Below, in pieces: positions 16,603 to 25,474 of a stretch of DNA of 64,000 bases. Each line of letters starts with the position of its first letter. The stretch's first letter is position 1. The position numbers were made by a program, and so were the translations under genes. The DNA is from CBDCFT01 sp965216365 (GTDB taxonomy: Bacteria > Pseudomonadota > Gammaproteobacteria > Arenicellales > CBDCFT01), in the NCBI GenBank assembly GCA_965216365.1, contig CBDCFT010000003.1:186001-250000 (forward strand). Reading direction: 5' to 3'. The notes under the pieces are model-generated. The model saw only the letters and a list, made by a program, of their open reading frames with translations, was not told the origin of the DNA and did no database searches.

Positions 16603-17298
16603 ATGAATAAATATGGCATCAAATTTACGTCCGTTGGTGCACTGCGTGGAGCGCGGCGTAGTCTGCCCCTGGCATTGAGTGTGTTTGCCTACGGGGCTGT
16701 TTTTGGAGTACTCGCACGCCAAACCGGTATGACCTTTGCTGAGGCCACATCCATGAGTTTGTTTGTATATGCCGGTTCCGTCCAACTGATTATTTTGGAC
16801 TTTTGGGCATCGCCTTTACCGGTAATGACCATTGTGATTACCACGCTCATTATCAATCTACGTTATCTGTTGATGGGCGCTGCGTTGAAGCCCTGGTTTT
16901 TCAGCGTCAAACCTGTCCACGCATATTCTTCCGTGTTCTTCATGGGGGACGAAGACTGGGCCTTGTCCATGCACGAGTTTCAGTCCGGCGGTAAGGACGC
17001 GGCTTTTCTGATAGGGGCAGGTTTGGTGCTTTATCTCGCATGGTTATGCGCCACGATCGTTGGTTATCTAATGGGCAGTCAAATCCACGATCCGGCTGCA
17101 TGGGGACTCGATTTTGCGTTTGCCGCTGTATTCCTCGCACTACTCACAAGCATGTGGAAAGGTAAGTCCAATGTTTTTCCGTGGCTTGTTGCAGCCGGCG
17201 TTGCCATCCTCGCTGAACGGTGGCTGCCTGGGAAGTGGTACATCGTGCTGGGCGGACTCGCCGGTAGCACAGTGGGACTTGTCAATGATCGGGCCTGA
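16603..17298 (+). CDS. azlC: Branched-chain amino acid exporter, large subunit
   Basis: AzlC (YgaZ-like) forms an inner-membrane exporter of branched-chain amino acids with AzlD. The 231-residue protein has several hydrophobic segments. The family motif GAVFGVLARQTGMTFAEA appears near residue 33-50, followed by MSLFVYAGSVQLI and INLRYLLMGAAL. It overlaps azlD by 14 bases. It is divergent from the CGNR protein and has a palindrome right before its start, suggesting control by that protein. Confidence 0.92.
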   Translation: MNKYGIKFTSVGALRGARRSLPLALSVFAYGAVFGVLARQTGMTFAEATSMSLFVYAGSVQLIILDFWASPLPVMTIVITTLIINLRYLLMGAALKPWFFSVKPVHAYSSVFFMGDEDWALSMHEFQSGGKDAAFLIGAGLVLYLAWLCATIVGYLMGSQIHDPAAWGLDFAFAAVFLALLTSMWKGKSNVFPWLVAAGVAILAERWLPGKWYIVLGGLAGSTVGLVNDRA

Positions 17299-17590
17299 TG
17301 CTTTTCTCGCCCTTGCCGGCATGGCGCTCGCCACCTATTTCACCCGCGCGGGAGGATTGTGGTTGATCAACAGGGTGACCGTATCCCCGCGGATGGAGCA
17401 ATGGTTGAACCATCTTCCTGGGACCATACTCGTTTCACTCATAGCGCCAATCGTGGTGTCGAGTAGTAGCGCTGAATTGATTGCTATCGCTGTGACCTTG
17501 ATGGTTGGGATTCGTACTAAAAACATTTTACTGACGATGAGTGTCGGTATTGCAGTCGTGTGGTTGCTTAGAAATGTGCTTTCAGTTTGA
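17285..17590 (+). CDS. azlD: Branched-chain amino acid exporter, small subunit
   Basis: AzlD (YgaH-like) is the small partner of AzlC. I chose ATG 17285 (MIGPDAFLALAGMALATYFTR), which overlaps the azlC end; longer readings of the same frame only add sequence antisense to nothing and lack hydrophobic character. The 101-residue product has three to four membrane segments and the motif TYFTRAGGLWLINR. Codon overlap implies 1:1 expression with AzlC. Confidence 0.9.
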   Translation: MIGPDAFLALAGMALATYFTRAGGLWLINRVTVSPRMEQWLNHLPGTILVSLIAPIVVSSSSAELIAIAVTLMVGIRTKNILLTMSVGIAVVWLLRNVLSV

Positions 17591-17655
17591 GACGGATATG
17601 GTTCTCACATTGGTAACCAAAGTGCACTATCGTTTATAGAAAGAGGAGATTCATC

Positions 17656-17961
17656 ATGATAATGAGAATATGGCATGGGCGAACACGTGTTTCGGATGGT
17701 GACCGATATGCGGAATTTATGCGGGAGCGTGCGGCACCCGACTACAGCTCAGTAGATGGTCTGCAGAAACTTTATTTCTTGCGTAAAGATAAAGAAAAGG
17801 TGAGTCACTTCCTGCTACTCACACTATGGGATTCAATGGACGCGGTAATGAAATTTGCAGGTGATGTGCCAGACAAGGCGAAGTACTACCCGGAAGACGA
17901 TGAACTTTTATTGGAAAAGGAGGACGAAGTTGATCTCTACGAAATGTTCATGGAGCAGTGA
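17656..17961 (+). CDS. Small protein with likely ABM (dimeric alpha-beta barrel) fold
   Basis: A 101-residue soluble protein, MIMRIWHGRTRVSDGDRYAE. The pattern strand-helix-strand with LTLWDSMDAVMKFAG is typical of antibiotic-biosynthesis-monooxygenase-like proteins, which act as small oxygenases or ligand binders. A good Shine-Dalgarno (AGAGGAG, 17640-17646) precedes the ATG. It stands alone between azlD and the oppositely oriented hydantoinase. Function unknown. Confidence 0.7.
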   Translation: MIMRIWHGRTRVSDGDRYAEFMRERAAPDYSSVDGLQKLYFLRKDKEKVSHFLLLTLWDSMDAVMKFAGDVPDKAKYYPEDDELLLEKEDEVDLYEMFMEQ

Positions 17962-18022
17962 AAGTTGTTCGTTGTGAGGATTCGCTGTATGAGGAATCGT
18001 GAATTTCTGAACCAACAAAACA

Positions 18023-21000
18023 TCAAGCACCAAACCCGCCACCGCCCGGCGTTTCGATAACGAAAACATCTCCAGGCTGCATTTCGGTTTTGTCCGTGCC
18101 GTTGAGTTCTTGTGTGCTGCCATTGGTTCGTTCGACCCAATTGCGTCCCGTCGCGCCATTCTTGCCGCCGTTTAAGCCATAAGGTGCGATCTTGCGATGC
18201 CCGGAGAGAATGGCGGCGGTCATGGGTTCAAGAAAACGCACACGCCGTGTGGTGCCGTCACCGCCATTGAATTTTCCTTCGCCGCCACTGTTTCGCCGTA
18301 TCGCGAAATCTTCCAGTAAAACCGGAAAACGCCATTCCAGAATCTCCGGGTCAGTGAGCCGCGAGTTGGTCATGTGGGTATGCACGGCGCCGCAGCCCGG
18401 AAAGTCCGGCCCGGCGCCGGAGCCGCCACACACCGTTTCATAATATTGGTGCCTATCATTACCGAACGTGAAATTGTTCATGGTGCCCTGGGCTGCGGCC
18501 ATGACGCCGAGCGCTCCGTAAAGCGTGTCGGTAATACATTGAGATGTTTCAACATTTCCGGCGACAACGGCAGCGGGATATTGCGGGCTTAACATGCAAC
18601 CGTTCGGAATAATAATTTTCAGTGGTTTTAAACAACCCTCGTTCATCGGGATGTCGTCGTCCACTAACGTGCGGAACACATACAACACCGCAGCCCGCGC
18701 GACGGCAGAAGGTGCATTGAAGTTGCTTTCTTGCTGTTGGGATGTGCCGGTAAAATCGATCACTGCCGTTTCGTTGTCGTGATCGATAGATATGGTGACT
18801 TCGATGTGGCTGCCGTCGTCCATGGGATAACGAAAATGACCGTCTTTTAATGCACCGAGCACCCGTTTAACCGCACCTTCGGCATTGTCCTGCACGTGAC
18901 CCATGTAAGCTTTCACCACATCCAGTCCGAAGTGTTCGCACATTTTGCGCAATTCCTGCACACCTTTTTCGTTGGCCGCGATTTGTGCTTTCAAGTCAGC
19001 GATATTTTGCTGGACGTTGCGCGCGGGATAACTTCCGGAAGACAATAATTCTGATATTTCGTTTTCGCAGAGTCGACCCTGATCGACTAATTTAAAATTA
19101 TCGATGAGTACGCCTTCTTCATCGATATGATGACTGTCCGGCGGCATGGAGCCAGGTGTGATACCGCCGATGTCTGCGTGATGACCACGCGATGCGACGA
19201 AGAATAATAGGTCGTCATTATCGATATCGAATACCGGCGTAATGACGGTCACATCGGGCAAGTGGGTACCGCCATTGTAAGGGTTGTTCAGAACGTAGAC
19301 ATCACCACGCTGCATCGAGTCAGTACGGTTAGTAATTATCGTTCGCACTGATTCGCCCATCGATCCCAGGTGCACCGGCATGTGCGGTGCATTGGCAATG
19401 AGTTGGCCTTCGGTATCGAATATCGCGCAGGAAAAATCCAACCGTTCTTTTATGTTGACGGAATAAGCAGTGTTTTCCAGTGCCGCACCCATTTGTTCTG
19501 CGATGGACATGAACAAATTATTGAATACTTCCAACATGATCGGGTCTGCGTTGGTGCCGATGACCTGGCGTTTGGGTAAAGGAACAATACGTTTAAGTAT
19601 GAGATGATCTTGTGCGCTCACCGTCGCCTGCCAGCCCGGTTCAACAATGGTTGTGGCATTTTGTTCAACGATGATGGCGGGTCCGTCAATCCTGTCTTCG
19701 GCTTGAAACGACTCGCGATTGTATGCCGGTGTGGAATGCGATTGGCCGGCTGAAAACACGTTGACGGTTGTGACTGGTTCCAGCGTTCCATCGCGCGGAG
19801 TTGCGCCTGTGGTTTCCCGCGAAACATCAGTCGTTTTGCCAACGGCTTCGACGGAAATGGCTTCAATGACAAGCGCCTTGCCCTGCATAACAAAACCAAA
19901 GCGTTCGCGGTAAGTGTCCTCAAATTGCTCGGTCATGCCCTGCAATGATCCAGCATCGATAATCAACGCAGAGTCGGTGCCTTCGTAACGAATATGAACA
20001 CGGCGATACAAAAACACCGCATCGTCGCTAATGCCTTGATCAAGAATTTCATCACGGGTCTGTCTTTCTAACGCGATGAAGTTCTCCTCGATGGCATTGA
20101 CAGCCGATTCTTGCAAACGCAACTCGACGGATTGCTCGCGCATAGCGCGTATGTCTGCCAGACCCATGCCGTAAGCCGACAACACTCCCGCGAGTGGATG
20201 GATAAATACGGTCTTCATGCCCAGCGCATCGGCCACCAGGCATGCGTGTTGTCCACCGGCGCCACCAAAACAGCACAGCGTATACTCGGTCACATCGTAG
20301 CCACGTTGCACTGAGATTTTCTTGATGGCATTGGCCATGTTCTCAACGGCGATTTTCAAATAACCTTCCGCGACGTCATGCACGTTGGGTCGTTCGCCCG
20401 TCGATTCGCCAATCTCATCAGCCATTACATCGAAGCGTTGTTTTACAGCGTCGTAATCCAATGACTGGTCGCCGTTTGCTCCGAATATTTCCGGAAAAAG
20501 ATCGGATTGCAACTTACCCAGCATGACATTGCAATCGGTTACTGTAAGCGGTCCGCCGCGACGGTACGATGCCGGACCCGGGTTGGCCCCGGCAGAGTCT
20601 GGGCCGACACGATAACGCAAGCCATCGAACTTTAAAATCGAGCCACCGCCCGCAGCGACGGTATGGATGCGCATGATAGGGACACGCATGCGCACACCTG
20701 CGACCTGCGTATCGAAAGCGCGCTCGTATTCACCTGCGTAGTGCGTGACATCGGTAGAGGTTCCACCCATGTCGAAGCCGATGATCTTGTCAAAACCGGC
20801 CATGGCGGCGGTTTCCACAGCGCCGACTATACCGCCCGCGGGGCCGGACAAAATGCTGTCTTTGCCTTTGAACAAACGCGCGTCGGTTAATCCACCATTG
20901 GATTGCATGAACATCAAACGCGCGCCCTGTAATTCGCTGGCGACCTGATCGACGTAACGTTGCAGTATGGGAGAAAGATAGGCATCGACCACGGTGGTAT

Positions 21001-21628
21001 CGCCACGGCTGACCAGTTTTATCAGCGGGCTGACTTCGTGGGAGATGGAAATCTGGGTAAATCCGATTTCGCGTGCCATCGCCGCTACGGTTTTTTCGTG
21101 ATCCTGGAATCGATAGCCGTGCATAAATACTATCGCGCATGCGCGTATGCCGTCGTCGTATGCTTGTTGTAGTCCTTTGCGCGCGGAATCGCTATCGACT
21201 TCGATTAGTTCATTGCCATTTGCGTTATAGCGTTCATCAATCTCAATCACTTGTTCGTACAATAATTCTGGCAAAACAATATGCCGGGCAAAAATATCCG
21301 GCCGGTTTTGATAACCAATACGCAGCGCGTCGCGAAATCCACGCGTGATAACTAAAACGGTGCGGTCACCCTTGCGTTCCAACAATGCGTTGGTGGCGAC
21401 AGTCGTACCCATTTTTACAGCGTCGATCTGTTGCGCGGGAATAGCTTCGTCAGAAGCGGTGTTTAACGCGCTACGAATACCCTGCAGCGCGGCATCGCGA
21501 TATTGTTCCGGATTCTCTGACAACAACTTGAGCGTTTTAAGTTCGCCGGAGGGCGCGCGCGCCACGACATCGGTGAATGTGCCGCCGCGGTCAATCCAGA
21601 ATTGCCACTGTTGGGGGGCTGAGTTCAT
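18023..21628 (-). CDS. 5-oxoprolinase / hydantoinase A-B fusion
   Basis: A 1201-residue cytosolic ATP-dependent amidohydrolase combining HyuA (about residues 1-680) and HyuB (about 690-1200). The ATP-binding loops RGGTFTDVV (residues 14-22) and GFDMGGTSTDVTHY, and the HyuB motifs NNPYNGGTHLPDVT and RGHHADIGG, are all visible. The family opens 5-oxoproline to glutamate or hydrolyses hydantoins or N-methylhydantoin. Which substrate applies cannot be told from sequence. It is monocistronic, without kinase or transporter partners next to it. Confidence 0.9.
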   Translation of the reverse strand: MNSAPQQWQFWIDRGGTFTDVVARAPSGELKTLKLLSENPEQYRDAALQGIRSALNTASDEAIPAQQIDAVKMGTTVATNALLERKGDRTVLVITRGFRDALRIGYQNRPDIFARHIVLPELLYEQVIEIDERYNANGNELIEVDSDSARKGLQQAYDDGIRACAIVFMHGYRFQDHEKTVAAMAREIGFTQISISHEVSPLIKLVSRGDTTVVDAYLSPILQRYVDQVASELQGARLMFMQSNGGLTDARLFKGKDSILSGPAGGIVGAVETAAMAGFDKIIGFDMGGTSTDVTHYAGEYERAFDTQVAGVRMRVPIMRIHTVAAGGGSILKFDGLRYRVGPDSAGANPGPASYRRGGPLTVTDCNVMLGKLQSDLFPEIFGANGDQSLDYDAVKQRFDVMADEIGESTGERPNVHDVAEGYLKIAVENMANAIKKISVQRGYDVTEYTLCCFGGAGGQHACLVADALGMKTVFIHPLAGVLSAYGMGLADIRAMREQSVELRLQESAVNAIEENFIALERQTRDEILDQGISDDAVFLYRRVHIRYEGTDSALIIDAGSLQGMTEQFEDTYRERFGFVMQGKALVIEAISVEAVGKTTDVSRETTGATPRDGTLEPVTTVNVFSAGQSHSTPAYNRESFQAEDRIDGPAIIVEQNATTIVEPGWQATVSAQDHLILKRIVPLPKRQVIGTNADPIMLEVFNNLFMSIAEQMGAALENTAYSVNIKERLDFSCAIFDTEGQLIANAPHMPVHLGSMGESVRTIITNRTDSMQRGDVYVLNNPYNGGTHLPDVTVITPVFDIDNDDLLFFVASRGHHADIGGITPGSMPPDSHHIDEEGVLIDNFKLVDQGRLCENEISELLSSGSYPARNVQQNIADLKAQIAANEKGVQELRKMCEHFGLDVVKAYMGHVQDNAEGAVKRVLGALKDGHFRYPMDDGSHIEVTISIDHDNETAVIDFTGTSQQQESNFNAPSAVARAAVLYVFRTLVDDDIPMNEGCLKPLKIIIPNGCMLSPQYPAAVVAGNVETSQCITDTLYGALGVMAAAQGTMNNFTFGNDRHQYYETVCGGSGAGPDFPGCGAVHTHMTNSRLTDPEILEWRFPVLLEDFAIRRNSGGEGKFNGGDGTTRRVRFLEPMTAAILSGHRKIAPYGLNGGKNGATGRNWVERTNGSTQELNGTDKTEMQPGDVFVIETPGGGGFGA

Positions 21629-21666
21629 GTGGTTGTTTGTTTTGACAAAGAATAATTGAGTTTTTC

Positions 21667-21706
21667 GTCATGCCGGAAACGCCAAAGGCGTTGTCCGGTA
21701 TCCAGT
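21667..21706. repeat. REP-like palindromic repeat, copy a
   Basis: Reads GTCATGCC...TCCAGT; its reverse complement fits the consensus ACTGGAT-n-CC...GG-n-ATGAC shared with the copies at 21781-21808, 35567-35594 and 35621-35648. The inner part forms a stem. It lies in the 223-base gap between the hydantoinase and rarD. Confidence 0.6.
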
Positions 21707-21754
21707 TGGAGAAATCAGTCGTAGGCCGATTAAATTAGTAACCTTTTTAGTAGG

Positions 21755-21779
21755 CGTGCTCTTCGAGCACGAGTTTTTT
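21755..21779 (+). terminator. Terminator-like hairpin
   Basis: CGTGCTC (21755-21761) pairs perfectly with GAGCACG (21765-21771), followed by AGTTTTTT. It has the form of a rho-independent terminator read on the plus strand, although both flanking genes are on the minus strand. It may be part of the repeat cluster here instead. Confidence 0.45.
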
Positions 21780-21780
21780 A

Positions 21781-21808
21781 ACTAGATTCCCGCCTTCGCG
21801 GGAATGAC
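21781..21808. repeat. REP-like palindromic repeat, copy b
   Basis: A 28-base unit starting ACTAGATTCCCGCC and ending CGGGAATGAC, with an internal stem CCCGC/GCGGG around TTC. It differs by a few bases from the unit at 35621-35648 and is in inverted orientation relative to copy a. Confidence 0.65.
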
Positions 21809-21851
21809 CCCAATTACAATATTACTTAAAACAACCTGAGGTTGCATCCCA

Positions 21852-22754
21852 TCAGGTTGATGCTGGACTTCGTCGCGCATCCACGACTGAATCGATGGTG
21901 TAAATAATCAATGCAGTCCAGATGCAGGCGAAAGTGATTAACTGGTGCGAGCCAAACGGCTCCTTGTACACCAAGACTGCAAGCAGGAAATGTCCGCTAG
22001 GCGCAAGATACTGGCATATTCCCAGGGTAGTGTAGTTTATTCGTTTGGACGCAATAATGACCCACCACAGCGGAAGGACGGTGATTAGCCCGGAAAGCGC
22101 GGCCAACCAATCCGTTCTGAAGTCGATCTGCCCGAATGCCAGTGTGCCGTCAAACCAAAGCCAGATTAGATAAACAACCGCAAACGGAAGCATGAACACG
22201 ACTTCGACGGCGCTTCCGGGCAATGAGCCAACTTCGATTTGTTTGCGCAAGAGTGCATAAACGCCGAATAATAATGCTAGTGTCAGTGATACCCAAGGTA
22301 CTGTACCCAGTTGTAGGGTCTGATAGGCAACGCCAATTCCAGCCAACAGCACAGCGGCCATTTGCCATCGGCGCAGTCGTTCATGCAACACAACGATTCC
22401 AAGAACGACATTGATGAGCGGGTTGATGTAATAACCCAGACTGACTTCCAGCACCCGGCCAACCTGAATCGCCCAGATAAAAATCAGCCAGTTCGCACTG
22501 AGTAAAATACCCGTAAGTATGAGCAATCGGCGTGACTGCGGATTGCGCATGGTCGCGACGACATCGCTATTCTGGCGGGTCAGTAACAGTAAAATTGCCA
22601 GTACGGGAACCGACCAGATAACGCGATGCGCAAGCATCTCCATTGACGAAACATGCCCGACGGCTTTCCAGTAGATGGGCACAAACGCCCAGAAGCCGTA
22701 GGCGCTTAAGGCAAACATCACACCGCTTACCGATTTATCCCTGGGCGTGTTCAT
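21852..22754 (-). CDS. rarD: EamA-family permease, RarD-type
   Basis: A 300-residue inner-membrane protein with about ten membrane helices. The RarD signatures are GFWAFVPIYWKAV near residue 20, AHRVIWSVP, NWLIFIWAI, LGYYINPLINV and LGICQYLAPSGHFLLAV. RarD proteins are putative drug/metabolite transporters whose substrate is not settled. It is divergent from ampD with 39 bases between the starts. Confidence 0.9.
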   Translation of the reverse strand: MNTPRDKSVSGVMFALSAYGFWAFVPIYWKAVGHVSSMEMLAHRVIWSVPVLAILLLLTRQNSDVVATMRNPQSRRLLILTGILLSANWLIFIWAIQVGRVLEVSLGYYINPLINVVLGIVVLHERLRRWQMAAVLLAGIGVAYQTLQLGTVPWVSLTLALLFGVYALLRKQIEVGSLPGSAVEVVFMLPFAVVYLIWLWFDGTLAFGQIDFRTDWLAALSGLITVLPLWWVIIASKRINYTTLGICQYLAPSGHFLLAVLVYKEPFGSHQLITFACIWTALIIYTIDSVVDARRSPAST

Positions 22755-22793
22755 AGTGTTTTGTTGTAAGGTTTCCTGTGTTATACGTTAGTC

Positions 22794-23372
22794 GTGCAAA
22801 TCGAAGACACACGCGAGAAAACTATCGATCCGGTTACTGGCTTGTTGCCAGGCGTTCGTTTTGTTGCATCGCCAAATCACGACGAGCGTCCACTGGATTG
22901 CGATATCGATGCCATTATTATTCATGCTATCAGTTTACCCCCCGGTTGTTTTGGCGGACCGGAAATTGAACACTTGTTTTGTAATTCTCTCGACGCAACA
23001 CAACATCCGTATTTCGAAGAAATATGCGATTTAAAAGTCTCTGCCCATTTCCTGATTCGTCGCGATGGTGAAATTGTGCAATTTGTTCCCGTTACCCAAC
23101 GCGCCTGGCACGCAGGCGAATCGATCTGTCTTGGTCGACCACAGGTAAATGATTTTTCAGTCGGTATCGAACTGGAAGGTTGTGACGAGCAAGAGTTTGG
23201 ACAAACTCAGTACGATGCCCTGGTGGCGTTAACGCAAAGTCTTTTCAGAGCATATCCTCATCTTTCAACAGATCGTCTGTTTGGCCACAGTGACATCGCG
23301 CCGGGTCGTAAAACCGATCCGGGGCCATATTTCGACTGGGGTGTCTATCTTGGAGCGCTAAATCGCATTTAA
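22794..23372 (+). CDS. ampD: 1,6-anhydro-N-acetylmuramyl-L-alanine amidase AmpD
   Basis: AmpD cleaves anhydromuramyl peptides in the cytosol during cell-wall recycling and indirectly controls AmpR-type beta-lactamase induction. The 192-residue protein starts at GTG 22794. Zinc ligands are visible as His44 (IIIHAIS), His165 (LFGHSDIAPGRK) and Asp175 (KTDPGPYF), with the conserved Glu in VGIELEG (Glu126). No signal peptide, as expected. Its 3' end overlaps the convergent adenosyltransferase gene by 4 bases. Confidence 0.95.
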   Translation: MQIEDTREKTIDPVTGLLPGVRFVASPNHDERPLDCDIDAIIIHAISLPPGCFGGPEIEHLFCNSLDATQHPYFEEICDLKVSAHFLIRRDGEIVQFVPVTQRAWHAGESICLGRPQVNDFSVGIELEGCDEQEFGQTQYDALVALTQSLFRAYPHLSTDRLFGHSDIAPGRKTDPGPYFDWGVYLGALNRI

Positions 23373-23938
23373 TCCACACTCTTTTTGCGTGGCTTGCGTT
23401 CGTGCTTCCACAACACGTCCTGCTCACCCGCCGATTTATTCAGACTGCGGGCCATGACGAACAGCAAGTCAGACAATCGATTGAGATAACTGCGCGAATT
23501 GTCCGACGCATCGCCCGTTTTAGATAAAGTATACACACGGCGTTCGGCACGACGACAAACGCTGCGCGCCAGATGGCAATAGGCCGCTGCCCTGGTGCCA
23601 CCGGGCAGAATAAATTCCTTCAGCGGTTCGAGGTCGTCGTTGAGTTTATCGAGGATTTTTTCGAGTACGATTGTCTTTTGCGCATCCACCATGGAAAATC
23701 CGGGCATGGCGAGTTCGCCCCCGATATCAAACAGCGTATGTTGTACATCGTGCAGGCCATCACCAATGTCGTCGGGCAGCGGTTCGGTCATCAACAAGCC
23801 AATTACACTGTTAAGCTCATCAACAGCGCCCATCGCCTCCACACGCGGATCGTCTTTCTCCACACGCGAACCATCGCCGAGACCGGTCGTACCCTCGTCG
23901 CCGGTTCGCGTATAAATTTTCGATAAGCGGTTGCCCAT
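23369..23938 (-). CDS. Cob(I)alamin adenosyltransferase, PduO type
   Basis: Transfers the adenosyl group of ATP to cob(I)alamin to form coenzyme B12. The 189-residue protein has the ATP-binding N-terminus KIYTRTGDEGTTGLGDGSR, VDELNSVIGLL near residue 40, and the C-terminal arginine-rich helix CHLARSVCRRAERRV with SYLNRLSDLLFVMAR. It implies B12 use by the organism, though no B12 enzyme is in the window. Convergent with ampD. Confidence 0.95.
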   Translation of the reverse strand: MGNRLSKIYTRTGDEGTTGLGDGSRVEKDDPRVEAMGAVDELNSVIGLLMTEPLPDDIGDGLHDVQHTLFDIGGELAMPGFSMVDAQKTIVLEKILDKLNDDLEPLKEFILPGGTRAAAYCHLARSVCRRAERRVYTLSKTGDASDNSRSYLNRLSDLLFVMARSLNKSAGEQDVLWKHERKPRKKSVD

Positions 23939-23996
23939 TGATTAACCTGCAGTTACTCGAATAATCTTTCCGCTTGTCAGTTTAGCAATACACCGG

Positions 23997-24017
23997 CGTG
24001 GCGGATATACCGCCACG
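23997..24017. other. Hairpin between the small ORF and the adenosyltransferase
   Basis: Perfect 8-bp inverted repeat CGTGGCGG / CCGCCACG with a 5-base ATATA loop, no T run on either side. It sits 59 bases upstream of the adenosyltransferase start, so it could be an operator or an mRNA structure. Confidence 0.4.
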
Positions 24018-24044
24018 AACAGTGTCTGGAATGTACGGTGGGAA

Positions 24045-24239
24045 CTAGAGTGCGCGACGGTATGCGTTGTTACTGGATGCGGTGGCTTGCCGGTTTGTCG
24101 GCGTGTCCGTTTGCCGTTGCGGTGTGGAAGTCATGCCGACGCGATGACACACGGGACACTCACGCCACTCCTGACGGCTGGACGAACTACTTTGGCTTCG
24201 AACTTGAACCATCAATGAGCGACAACAACGACAAAGCAT
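24045..24239 (-). CDS. Possible 64-residue zinc-ribbon protein
   Basis: Starts at ATG 24239 with MLCRCCRSLMV and contains a second cysteine pair, ECPVCHRVGMT, about 24 residues later, the layout of a small zinc ribbon. The tail is polar (Thr, Gln, Asn). It points the same way as the adenosyltransferase gene 106 bases downstream. The opposite frame is also open but has no recognisable feature. Whether this is translated is uncertain. Confidence 0.4.
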   Translation of the reverse strand: MLCRCCRSLMVQVRSQSSSSSRQEWRECPVCHRVGMTSTPQRQTDTPTNRQATASSNNAYRRAL

Positions 24240-24574
24240 AGGTGATCTCCCGGTATTTCGGTGGTGGGTAAGAGAACAGGGCCGGGCGCTATCCTATATT
24301 CCGAAAAAAGGAGGCGTCAACCCTATATATTGGGGTAAAATATCGCTTGAAATACAAGATGTAGTTTTGACGGTAAATTAGGCCGATCAGTTAATGTGAT
24401 CTCGCAAGTTTGGTATGAGCCTGAGTACGAATAGCGGGCTTAGTCACGACCTGATTAACGGAAAATGATTGCGGCTAACCGATTTATCGCAGGCCTGATC
24501 TTGTAAAGCCAGTAGCGCCACGGGTACCATCGCTGACTCTATTGCAAACGCGGTTTCTCTCCAAGAGGTTATAA
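24240..24574 (+). other. Gene-free region upstream of dapA
   Basis: A 335-base stretch with no convincing ORF. It begins GC-rich and then holds an AT-rich patch (CCCTATATATTGGGGTAAAA, about 24321-24340) in which CCC and GGG flank an AT core. The dapA promoter must lie here or nearby. I see no lysine-riboswitch architecture and no tRNA. Confidence 0.5.
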
Positions 24575-25450
24575 ATGTTTACAGGCAGCATGGTCGCAAT
24601 GGTGACTCCCATGCACGAAGATGGCTCCGTCGATTCCGACGCTCTGGCGCGTTTGGTTGAGTTTCATATTGAAAACGGAACCGACGCCATCGTTTCCGTT
24701 GGCACGACCGGCGAATCGGCGACTTTAAGTCCTGCCGAGCACCTGGAAGTTGTGGAAAAAACCATTGCCTGCGTAAACAAACGCATTCCCGTTATTGCCG
24801 GTAGTGGTGCAAATTCAACCAGCGAAGCCATCGAACTTACTCAGGAATCGCATAAGCTTGGTGCGGATGCCTGTCTTGTCGTCGTGCCGTATTACAACAA
24901 GCCGACCCAGGAAGGTTTGTATCAGCATTTCAAAACGATTGCCGAGGCGGTACCCGTTAACCAGATACTGTACAACGTGCCCGGCCGTACCAGTTGCGAT
25001 ATGCAAAACGACATCACCGAACGGTTGTCAAAAATCCCCAATATTGTCGGCATCAAAGACGCGACTAACGATGTCAGCCGTGGTGTCGATCTGATCAAAC
25101 GTTGCGGCGATGATTTTATGGTGGTTTCCGGCGAAGACGGCACCGCGATGGAACTCATGTTGGCCGGTGGCAAGGGCACGATTTCCGTTACTGCCAATGT
25201 CGCACCGAAACTTATGCACGAGATGTGTACGGCAGCCGTGGCGGGCGATGTGCAAGCGGCGAACAACTTGAACGATAAACTCGCGCCACTGCACAAGGCA
25301 TTGTTTCTGGAATCCAATCCACAACCGAGCAAATGGGCACTGCAAGAGCTTGGCCTGATCGAAGGCGGCATTCGCTTGCCTCTGATTCCGTTGTCCGGGC
25401 AATACCACGAACCGGTGCGTGACGCCATGCGTCATGCCGGTGTTATTTAA
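24575..25450 (+). CDS. dapA: 4-hydroxy-tetrahydrodipicolinate synthase
   Basis: DapA condenses pyruvate and aspartate semialdehyde, the first committed step to lysine and diaminopimelate. The 291-residue TIM-barrel protein has the GTTGESATLSP motif (residues 43-53), the YNVPGRTSCD segment with the conserved Tyr, and the Schiff-base lysine in GIKDATND (about residue 161). It starts after an AGAGG ribosome site. purC follows after 24 bases; the bamC gene often placed between them in gammaproteobacteria is missing here. Confidence 0.97.
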   Translation: MFTGSMVAMVTPMHEDGSVDSDALARLVEFHIENGTDAIVSVGTTGESATLSPAEHLEVVEKTIACVNKRIPVIAGSGANSTSEAIELTQESHKLGADACLVVVPYYNKPTQEGLYQHFKTIAEAVPVNQILYNVPGRTSCDMQNDITERLSKIPNIVGIKDATNDVSRGVDLIKRCGDDFMVVSGEDGTAMELMLAGGKGTISVTANVAPKLMHEMCTAAVAGDVQAANNLNDKLAPLHKALFLESNPQPSKWALQELGLIEGGIRLPLIPLSGQYHEPVRDAMRHAGVI

Positions 25451-25474
25451 CCTTCATCACTTTAACTTAAATTC

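Noticed and set aside
24038..24241. Plus-strand frame opposite the possible zinc-ribbon gene
   Set aside because: No motif, rich in Trp and Arg in a random way; the minus frame has ordered cysteine pairs and a consistent neighbour direction.
24240..24574. Lysine riboswitch upstream of dapA
   Set aside because: I could not trace the multi-helix junction or conserved loops of that riboswitch in the 335 bases.
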